From the NCBI GenBank assembly GCA_910586805.1, contig CAJUJC010000069.1, positions 1 to 5,562 on the forward strand: a DNA stretch of 5,562 bases. The letters run 5' to 3'. The stretch is from an uncultured Erysipelotrichales bacterium (lineage in GTDB: Bacteria > Bacillota_I > Bacilli_A > Erysipelotrichales > Coprobacillaceae). A program made the position numbers and the translations under genes. Positions 1 through 5,562 of this stretch are shown here, piece by piece (the stretch's first letter is position 1; the number at the start of each line of letters is the position of its first letter). The notes under the pieces are model-generated. The model was given only the letters and a program-made list of their open reading frames with translations, searched no databases and was not told where the DNA came from.

Positions 1-1044
1 TTCTTCTGCTGCAACACTTACTGATTTAATATCAATTTTCCAACCAGTCAAACGAACAGCTAATCTCGCATTTTGCCCTCTTTTACCAATTGCTAATGAC
101 AATTGATTATCAGGAACAATAACTAATGCAGTATGTTTTTCTTCATCAATATCAACACATACAACTTCAGATGGTGATAATGCATGAGAGATATAAACAA
201 CAGGATCTTCGCTCCATTCAACAATATCAATCATTTCACCATTTAATTCATTGACAACATTACGAACACGACTTCCTTTAGGACCAACACAAGCACCAAT
301 AGGATCAACATTTTCATTTGTTGTATAAACAGCAATTTTACTTCTATCTCCTGCTTCACGAGATACAGATTTCACTTCAACTATACCATCATAAATTTCA
401 GGAACTTCCATTTCAAATAAACGTTTAACCAATCCAGGTTCAGTTCTTGACACACCTATATGAGTTCCTTTTGTATTTCTTTCAACATCACTCACATAAA
501 CTTTTAAATGTTGTCCTTCATAAATTTTTTCACCAGGAATTTGTTGATTAATTGGAAGTAAAGCACCTGTTCTACCAATATTAATAATTGCAAAACGTTC
601 TTCAACTCTATCTACAATACCAGTAATGATATCTTCTTTTTTATCAATATATTCATTGTATAAAGTCTCTTTTTCAGCTTCTCTTATTTTTTGTTTTAGT
701 AATTGTTTTGTTTGAATAGCAGCTAATCTTCCAAATAATTCTGGTTCAACCTCAGTAACAACATCATCCCCAATTTCATATTTAGGATTAATAGCTTGAG
801 CTTCTTCTAAAGACAACTCATAATCTTCATCATTTACATCATCTACAACATGTTTGATTTCATATAAACGAATTTTACCAGTTTTTTCATTAATTTCTAC
901 TCTAATAATAGATTCACTACCTGCATAATTCTTTTTATATGATTTTTCCAAAGCTTCCTTTAACGCATCTAAAACAATTTCTTTCTTAATTCCTTTTTCA
1001 CTTTCAAGCAACTCTAATGCCTGAATAAATTTTTTACTAGCCAT
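1..1044 (-). CDS. nusA: Transcription termination/antitermination factor NusA (C-terminus cut by window edge)
   Basis: NusA binds RNA polymerase and nascent RNA and modulates pausing, intrinsic termination and antitermination in the cytoplasm. I translated 348 uninterrupted codons from the ATG at 1044 to the left edge. No stop is reached, so the 3' end lies outside. Domains in order: the RNAP-binding N-terminal domain (about 1-125, including the block ELFGRLAAIQTKQ), S1 (about 135-200, with GRTGALLP), KH1 (about 230-285, with REAGDRSKIAV and the loop GPKGSR at 254-259), and KH2 (about 300-345, with AIGKRGQNARLA at 318-329 and LTGWKIDI). Bacillus NusA is about 370 residues, so probably only a short acidic tail is missing, though a longer extension cannot be excluded. 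The start is fixed by AGGAGG ten bases upstream and by the typical N-terminus. It lies 15 bases after rimP and is surely co-transcribed with it. Identity is seen directly in conserved motifs; function is from family knowledge. Confidence 0.97.
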   Translation of the reverse strand, partial: MASKKFIQALELLESEKGIKKEIVLDALKEALEKSYKKNYAGSESIIRVEINEKTGKIRLYEIKHVVDDVNDEDYELSLEEAQAINPKYEIGDDVVTEVEPELFGRLAAIQTKQLLKQKIREAEKETLYNEYIDKKEDIITGIVDRVEERFAIINIGRTGALLPINQQIPGEKIYEGQHLKVYVSDVERNTKGTHIGVSRTEPGLVKRLFEMEVPEIYDGIVEVKSVSREAGDRSKIAVYTTNENVDPIGACVGPKGSRVRNVVNELNGEMIDIVEWSEDPVVYISHALSPSEVVCVDIDEEKHTALVIVPDNQLSLAIGKRGQNARLAVRLTGWKIDIKSVSVAAEE

Positions 1045-1054
1045 TTTTTTCGTT

Positions 1055-1060
1055 CCTCCT
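1055..1060 (-). promoter_or_regulatory. nusA Shine-Dalgarno site overlapping the rimP stop codon
   Basis: The coding strand reads TAAGGAGG: a perfect AGGAGG whose first A is the last base of the rimP TAA. It lies 10 bases upstream of the nusA ATG at 1044, within an A-rich spacer. Ribosomes finishing rimP would therefore sit on the nusA initiation region, suggesting translational coupling (inference). Confidence 0.9.
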
Positions 1061-1521
1061 TAAAATTGAACAGCTAATCTAATCAACGCAATATCATCAT
1101 ATTGTATTGTACATTTCTTTTTAATATTTTTAACCAAATACTGAAGTTCTATTTCATTACCCTCAACATTTAAAATTGTTCCATAAACTTCATTCATACC
1201 TTGTGTTGGTTTCTTAAATTGAATATATACATATTCACCAATAGATTCTTGAACTTTTTCTAGTGTCTTTAATGGCTTTTCAGCACCAGGTGAAGATACT
1301 TCTAAATAATATTCATTTTGAATAATATCTGCTTCATCCATTGCAGCACTTATGTCCTCACTTGCAGCCACACAAGTATCCATATCAAGATATCCTTCAT
1401 TTTTTTCAATAAAAATTCTTAAATACCATTCATTTTTCTCTTGAACATATTCAATATCGTCAAGATAAACATCATGATTTTCTAAGATAGGTTGAATTAA
1501 ATTTGTAATCTTTTTTAACAT
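1060..1521 (-). CDS. rimP: Ribosome maturation factor RimP
   Basis: RimP (YlxS in Bacillus) assists late maturation of the 30S ribosomal subunit. The predicted protein is 153 residues, close to the roughly 156 of B. subtilis RimP. It has the usual two parts: an alpha/beta N-terminal domain (about 1-83) ending in the family signature LEVSSPGAEKPL at 73-84, and a small SH3-like C-terminal domain (about 87-153) ending IALIRLAVQF. I choose the ATG at 1521. An in-frame GTG at 1533 gives a four-residue longer reading (MEAY-), but that GTG lies inside the GTGGAGG ribosome-binding sequence that serves the ATG and has no Shine-Dalgarno of its own. The gene is preceded by its own promoter and leader hairpin and is followed 15 bases later by nusA. 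No key motif is missing. Identification is strong from motifs, length and neighbourhood. Confidence 0.96.
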   Translation of the reverse strand: MLKKITNLIQPILENHDVYLDDIEYVQEKNEWYLRIFIEKNEGYLDMDTCVAASEDISAAMDEADIIQNEYYLEVSSPGAEKPLKTLEKVQESIGEYVYIQFKKPTQGMNEVYGTILNVEGNEIELQYLVKNIKKKCTIQYDDIALIRLAVQF

Positions 1522-1526
1522 ATACG

Positions 1527-1531
1527 CCTCC
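1527..1531 (-). promoter_or_regulatory. rimP Shine-Dalgarno site (decides the start)
   Basis: GGAGG on the coding strand ends five bases before the ATG at 1521, a workable spacing. It overlaps the alternative in-frame GTG at 1533-1531, so the GTG is more likely part of the ribosome-binding site than a start. No second purine-rich site is seen upstream of the GTG, where the sequence is the U-rich tail of the leader hairpin. Confidence 0.8.
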
Positions 1532-1536
1532 ACTTA

Positions 1537-1567
1537 CAAATATAAACGAGAGGGTTTCCCCTCTCGC
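1537..1567 (-). terminator. Leader hairpin with interrupted U tract: probable attenuator of the rimP-nusA operon
   Basis: On the coding strand CGAGAGGG (1566-1559) and CCCTCTCG (1554-1547) form a perfect 8-bp stem with six G-C pairs. A GAAA (GNRA) tetraloop closes it, and one more G-U pair is possible at 1567/1546. Immediately downstream the RNA reads UUUAUAUUUG, seven U in nine bases, broken at positions 4 and 6. This is the form of an intrinsic terminator with an imperfect U tract. It lies inside the predicted 5' leader, 15 bases before the rimP ribosome-binding site, so it would attenuate rimP-nusA and also catch any transcript reading in from polC. On the plus strand no T tract follows the stem, so it is directional. 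The structure is seen in the sequence; the termination activity is inferred. A plain mRNA-stabilising hairpin is the main alternative. Confidence 0.75.
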
Positions 1568-1589
1568 ATTAATTCCTTATTGCACTAGT

Positions 1590-1618
1590 AATATAACACA
1601 TATTATCTAAAAAAACAA
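1590..1618 (-). promoter_or_regulatory. Predicted SigA-type extended -10 promoter for rimP-nusA
   Basis: On the minus strand TTGTTT (1618-1613) is followed after 17 bases by TATATT (1595-1590), preceded by TGT (1598-1596), giving an extended -10 of the form TGnTATATT. The -35 matches only the TTG half of TTGACA, which the extended -10 can compensate. A start near G1583 would give a leader of about 62 bases, with the hairpin beginning about 17 bases into the RNA. Placement between polC and rimP implies that the downstream operon has its own transcription. The start site is a prediction from motif spacing. Confidence 0.65.
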
Positions 1619-1772
1619 TCTTTTCATCATCTTTTTTTGAAATATATATGATTTATTATAAATGTTTTCTATTTTGTTTCGTTATCATATATTATTTTAA
1701 TGAATCTTTTAAAAATATTGACATCAAAGAAAGTTTTAATTCATTACAAGATTTTTTCATACATTACTCTTT
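1619..1772. other. AT-rich non-coding spacer between the polC stop and the rimP promoter
   Basis: No open reading frame of useful length with a ribosome-binding site is seen on either strand. The stretch is extremely AT-rich, with A and T runs upstream of the -35 that could act as an UP-like element. An 8-bp inverted repeat (ATTCATTA at 1739-1746, TAATGAAT at 1698-1705) has a 33-base loop and no U tract after it on either strand. There is no convincing factor-independent terminator directly after polC. Confidence 0.6.
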
Positions 1773-4700
1773 TTAAAAATCAAACAATGATAATTGATTT
1801 TCTTCTGACATGTTTTCGAATACACCAATCTTTGTTAAAAAATCAAGTTGTGTATTGTTTAATCTTGTACGTTTAATGACATCTTCTTTAGAAAGAAATA
1901 AATTTTTATTTCTCGCTTCTACAACACTATCACCTACGGAATCCCCCAATCCATCTACTGAAGTAAATGGTGGTAAAATACCATATTCATCATTTTGATC
2001 AACAATAAAATTTCTTGAATCAGAATATTCTAAAGAAATATTATTAAAATGATATCCTCTATCAAACATTTCTAAAGCTATTTCAAACACAGAAATAAGT
2101 GCTTCTTCTTTATTAGAAATTTTAACTCCATTTTGTTTGTCATTTAAAATAGATTTATACTTATTCAACACCGCTTCTCTTCCTTGAATCATAGCTTCTA
2201 TATCATAAGCATCACAACGTGTAGAAAAATAAACTGCATAATATTCTCTAGGATAATATAATTTCCACCAAGCCACACGAATTGCACTTAATACATAAGC
2301 AGCAGCATGTGCCTTAGGGAACATATATTTAATTTTTTTACATGATTCTATATACCATGTCGGTACATCATGTTTACGCATTAATTCTTCATATTTCTTT
2401 TCTGGGAATACAACTGGGGATTTTCCTTTACGAACACATTCCATAATATCAAAAGCATCTTTATTTGGAAGACCTTTTTCAATTAAATAAACCATAATAT
2501 CATCACGACAACCTATAACTTCTTTTAAAGTACATGTTCCTGATGATATTAAGGTTTCAGCATTTCCTAAATAAACATCTGTCCCATGTGATAGACCTGA
2601 AATAATAACCAAATCACTGAATGATGTTGGGTGAGTTTGTTCTAACATACCACGTACAAATTTTGTACCAAATTCAGGTAATCCCAAAGCTCCCGTTTTA
2701 CAATTCATATAACTTAAATCTATCCCTAACTCTTTTGTTGTATTAAATAAACTCATAACACGTTTATCATTTGTTGGAATATCTTTTGGATTAACACCTG
2801 TTAAATCTTGTAACATTCTAATAACAGTTGGATCAACATGTCCTAAAATATCAAATTTTAAAACGTTATCATGAATAGCATGGAAGTCAAAATGAGTTGT
2901 TTTCCAATCTGCACTTAAATCATCAGCAGGATATTGATAAGGTGTAAAATCATAAACATCCATATTCTCTGGAATAACGATAATTCCTCCTGGATGTTGT
3001 CCAGTTGTACGTTTTACTCCTGTACATCCTTTTGCGATTCTTTCTAATTCAGCATTACGAATCGAATTTTCTCTTCCCATTAATTCAGCATATCCACGTG
3101 CATAACCATAAGCTGTTTTTTCTGCAACAGTAGAAATTGTACCTGCACGATACACATGACTTTCACCAAAAATTTCTTTTGTATAAGCATGAGCTGTTGG
3201 CTGATAGTCTCCTGAAAAGTTTAAGTCAATATCAGGTACTTTATCAGCGTTAAATCCAAGGAAAGTTTCAAATGGAATATTATGTCCATCCCCTTTTAGT
3301 GGTTTTCCACATTTTGGGCATACTTTATCAGGAAGATCATACCCATTCGCTATTTCTCCATCTTCTAAAAATTCATTATATTGGCAATGAGGACAGTAAT
3401 AATGAGGGGGCAAAGGATTAACCTCAGAAATTTCAGCCATTGTCGCAACAAATGATGACCCTACTGATCCACGGCTTCCAACAAGATAACCTGCATCGTT
3501 AGATTTTTTAACAAGTTTGTGAGCAATATAATAAATAACTCCAAATCCATGTTTAATAATATTATCTAACTCTTTAGACAAACGTTTTTCAACAATATCA
3601 GGCAAAACTTCACCATATTGTTTATGAGCATTGTCAAAACATAATTTTCTTAAATTTTCATCAGCATTATCAATATGTGGGGTAAATAACTTATCATGCA
3701 CAACATGGAAATCTCCATTAATCATATCTGATATCTTTAAAGTATTTTCAACAACATATTCATATTTTTCTTCTTCAGTTAAATATGGGAAACTATCCAA
3801 CATCTCCTGAGTTGTTCTTAAATATTCATCTGGTGTCCATGCGTGAGGATTATTTCTATCTGTTAATGGATGTAATGCCCCTCCTAGCCCAATTTTAGGA
3901 TTACATGTAAATACATCTCTAAATATTTTATCACTTTGATCAACATAATGAACATCACCAGTTGCAACGATTAACTTATCCATTGATTTTGCAGTATCAA
4001 CAATACGTCTTAAAATACGAATCAAATCTTCTTGAGTATCTACACGGCCTCTTTCTACAAAATACTGACATATATCTAAAGGTAATATTTCTATATAATC
4101 ATAAAAAGAAATAGCTTTTTTCAATTCCTCTAAACTTCTTGTCATAGCCAAATCAAAGATTTCAGAATTATAACATCCACTTCCAAATAACAATCCTTCT
4201 CTATAAAATTCTAAACGATCACGTGGGATTCTTGCAACTTTTTCAAAATATGTTGTATTTGATTCAGCCACAAGTTTAAATAAATTCTTTAAACCATTTT
4301 TATCTTTAGCAAGAACACACATATGTTTTGGTCTTACGATTTTATATGCATTAGGACATTCCATTTTGTTCATATCCAATAAACTATATAACTTATTTTG
4401 CATCATATCATGAAGCATCATATTAAAAACACCTGCTAAAACATCAGCATCGTAATCAGCTCTATGTGCCGCTTCACCATCATAAGGAATACGATAATAT
4501 CTTGCAACATTTCCTAATCTAAATCCTTTTAAATCTGGCAACAACTTCCATGCAAGTGTTAATGAATCAACTGCTGGATTTTTTAAAGTTTCATACCCAT
4601 TTCTTCTTAATATTTCATTTAAAAAGCCAACGTCAAATGTAGCATTATGTGCAACAATAACATCATCACCAAAAAATTCTAATATCTTAGGTAAAAATTC

Positions 4701-5562
4701 CTGAATAGTTGGTGCATCCTTAACATCATTATTGGAAATATGTGTTAATCTTGTAATCTTTTCTGATATTGTTTTATTAGGTTTAATCAAACTTTGAAGT
4801 CTAGCAACTTCCTGTCCATTTTTATAACGTACAGCGCCAAATTCAGTAATATCATCATCTAATACAGATAACCCCGTTGTTTCCAAGTCAAAAGATACAA
4901 AAGTTAAATCTTTTAAAGACATATCTTTTTCATTATATACAACCATAAAATCAGGATCAACCATGTACATTTCAACACCATAAATCATCTTAATCTTATT
5001 TTTGATACTTGCCATTTGTGCTTCAGGAAAAGACTGAACATTCCCATGATCAGTAACAGCAATAGCTTCATGTCCCCAATAAGCAGCTCTTGAAATATAA
5101 TCGCTAATACTTCCAATACCATCCATAGCTGACATTTTAGAATGAACATGTAATTCGACACGTTTCTTTGGTGCTTCATCCATTCTTACCTTAGGTGAAG
5201 GAATAACTTCAACTTCCCTTGCAGTAATAATTGTATCCTTAGCAAAAGTATTATACTCAACTGTTCCTTTTACACGAACCCATTTTCCACCTTTTTTTAC
5301 CTTTGCCATTTCTTCGGGACTATTTCCAGCTTTGTTTTCAAATCGTGTGACAACAATACTATTTGTATAATCAGTCACATAAAGCTCTTGAATTGTTTTT
5401 CCAGTCTTTGTTTTTTTAGATTCTTCTTTAAAAATATAACCTTGAATCATAACATCTTTAACAGTCTCATCAATTTCATCAATTTTTAAAGCAAAATAAT
5501 TCTTTTTATAACTATTAAATTGAGGTTTTTTTTCTTTTTTTTCTACTGGCATAACTTGAGGT
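1773..5562 (-). CDS. polC: DNA polymerase III alpha subunit, PolC type (N-terminus beyond window edge)
   Basis: PolC is the replicative polymerase of low-GC Gram-positives and carries its own 3'-5' proofreading exonuclease. Numbering from the Met at 5552: OB fold (about 30-118); first PHP half with HVH at 135-137, TDHG at 167-170 and YGVE at 191-194; inserted DEDD exonuclease with Exo I D222/E224 (FDLETTG), Exo II D307 (AHNATFD) and Exo III H363/D368 (HRADYD); second PHP half with ATGDVHY at 530-536; palm with GSRGSVGSS at 692-700, zinc-knuckle cysteines C720/C723/C745/C748, catalytic D774/D776 (PDIDLNF) and a third Asp probably D901 (FDILGH); C-terminal clamp-binding QLSLF at 1253-1257. The Met at 5552 is probably internal: the frame stays open to the edge, no Shine-Dalgarno precedes it, and B. 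subtilis PolC (1437 residues) has roughly 200 more residues before this point. All catalytic motifs are intact. Stop TAA is at 1775-1773. Confidence 0.98.
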   Translation of the reverse strand, partial: PQVMPVEKKEKKPQFNSYKKNYFALKIDEIDETVKDVMIQGYIFKEESKKTKTGKTIQELYVTDYTNSIVVTRFENKAGNSPEEMAKVKKGGKWVRVKGTVEYNTFAKDTIITAREVEVIPSPKVRMDEAPKKRVELHVHSKMSAMDGIGSISDYISRAAYWGHEAIAVTDHGNVQSFPEAQMASIKNKIKMIYGVEMYMVDPDFMVVYNEKDMSLKDLTFVSFDLETTGLSVLDDDITEFGAVRYKNGQEVARLQSLIKPNKTISEKITRLTHISNNDVKDAPTIQEFLPKILEFFGDDVIVAHNATFDVGFLNEILRRNGYETLKNPAVDSLTLAWKLLPDLKGFRLGNVARYYRIPYDGEAAHRADYDADVLAGVFNMMLHDMMQNKLYSLLDMNKMECPNAYKIVRPKHMCVLAKDKNGLKNLFKLVAESNTTYFEKVARIPRDRLEFYREGLLFGSGCYNSEIFDLAMTRSLEELKKAISFYDYIEILPLDICQYFVERGRVDTQEDLIRILRRIVDTAKSMDKLIVATGDVHYVDQSDKIFRDVFTCNPKIGLGGALHPLTDRNNPHAWTPDEYLRTTQEMLDSFPYLTEEEKYEYVVENTLKISDMINGDFHVVHDKLFTPHIDNADENLRKLCFDNAHKQYGEVLPDIVEKRLSKELDNIIKHGFGVIYYIAHKLVKKSNDAGYLVGSRGSVGSSFVATMAEISEVNPLPPHYYCPHCQYNEFLEDGEIANGYDLPDKVCPKCGKPLKGDGHNIPFETFLGFNADKVPDIDLNFSGDYQPTAHAYTKEIFGESHVYRAGTISTVAEKTAYGYARGYAELMGRENSIRNAELERIAKGCTGVKRTTGQHPGGIIVIPENMDVYDFTPYQYPADDLSADWKTTHFDFHAIHDNVLKFDILGHVDPTVIRMLQDLTGVNPKDIPTNDKRVMSLFNTTKELGIDLSYMNCKTGALGLPEFGTKFVRGMLEQTHPTSFSDLVIISGLSHGTDVYLGNAETLISSGTCTLKEVIGCRDDIMVYLIEKGLPNKDAFDIMECVRKGKSPVVFPEKKYEELMRKHDVPTWYIESCKKIKYMFPKAHAAAYVLSAIRVAWWKLYYPREYYAVYFSTRCDAYDIEAMIQGREAVLNKYKSILNDKQNGVKISNKEEALISVFEIALEMFDRGYHFNNISLEYSDSRNFIVDQNDEYGILPPFTSVDGLGDSVGDSVVEARNKNLFLSKEDVIKRTRLNNTQLDFLTKIGVFENMSEENQLSLFDF

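Noticed and set aside
1547..1566. Hairpin as a riboswitch, T-box or ribosomal-protein leader
   Set aside because: The predicted leader is only about 62 bases and holds one simple stem. There is no aptamer-sized fold, no T-box sequence and no second competing structure.
1600..1606. GATAAT/TAATAT as an alternative -10 for rimP
   Set aside because: The matching upstream hexamer is a poor -35 and the nearby TGTTATATT with TTGTTT at 17 bases is better.
1655..1660. Perfect TATAAT on the minus strand in the spacer
   Set aside because: No -35-like hexamer is present 16-18 bases upstream (AACGAA or ACGAAA) and there is no TG extension. In such AT-rich DNA the hexamer is expected by chance.
1810..1998. 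62-codon plus-strand open frame
   Set aside because: It lies wholly antisense within the 3' part of polC, has no recognisable protein features and no ribosome-binding site that I can see. It is a shadow of the real gene.
4985..5179. 64-codon minus-strand open frame
   Set aside because: It is an alternative frame inside the PHP-domain coding region of polC. The hydrophobic look comes from frame-shifted AT-rich codons, and the polC frame is clearly the conserved one.
5550..5552. ATG at 5552 as the true polC start
   Set aside because: The frame continues open to the window edge with no Shine-Dalgarno before the ATG, and PolC proteins normally carry roughly 200 further residues before the OB fold. 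The gene is treated as truncated by the window.
1..5562. A previously undescribed multi-gene system, mobile element, CRISPR array or RNA gene
   Set aside because: The three genes are conserved housekeeping genes in their usual order. I see no direct repeats, transposase fragments, tRNA-like or rRNA-like sequence, and the spacer is too short to hide another gene.

Overview
This is a low-GC, AT-rich window from a Firmicutes-type (Bacillota) genome, with every gene read on the minus strand. The order polC – rimP – nusA is the classic Gram-positive arrangement, in which rimP-nusA normally leads into ylxR-ylxQ-infB-rbfA. The Gram-positive-type PolC, with its exonuclease inserted in the PHP domain, rules out most other phyla. 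The sequence divergence and very low GC resemble Erysipelotrichia or related gut Firmicutes, but that finer placement is an inference. Trp is encoded by TGG where I checked it, so there is no sign of the Mycoplasma code.

Layout in transcription order (right to left): positions 5562-1773 hold polC, open at the right edge and so missing its N-terminal domain. Positions 1772-1522 are a 251-bp non-coding spacer with a good extended -10 promoter and, just downstream, a strong GNRA-capped hairpin followed by an interrupted U tract. Positions 1521-1060 hold rimP, for which I choose a later start than the longest ORF. Positions 1044-1 hold nusA, which runs off the left edge with its KH2 domain just complete. 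The rimP stop codon overlaps the nusA Shine-Dalgarno sequence.

The genes join replication (PolC) to the transcription/translation core: RimP in 30S maturation, and NusA in pausing, termination and antitermination. The spacer promoter lets rimP-nusA be expressed independently of polC. The most interesting element is the hairpin in the rimP-nusA leader. It has the form expected of a NusA-stimulated intrinsic attenuator, like the autoregulatory leader terminator described for the B. subtilis nusA operon. Apart from this regulatory element the region is ordinary housekeeping sequence. I see no mobile element, CRISPR array, RNA gene or undescribed multi-gene system.
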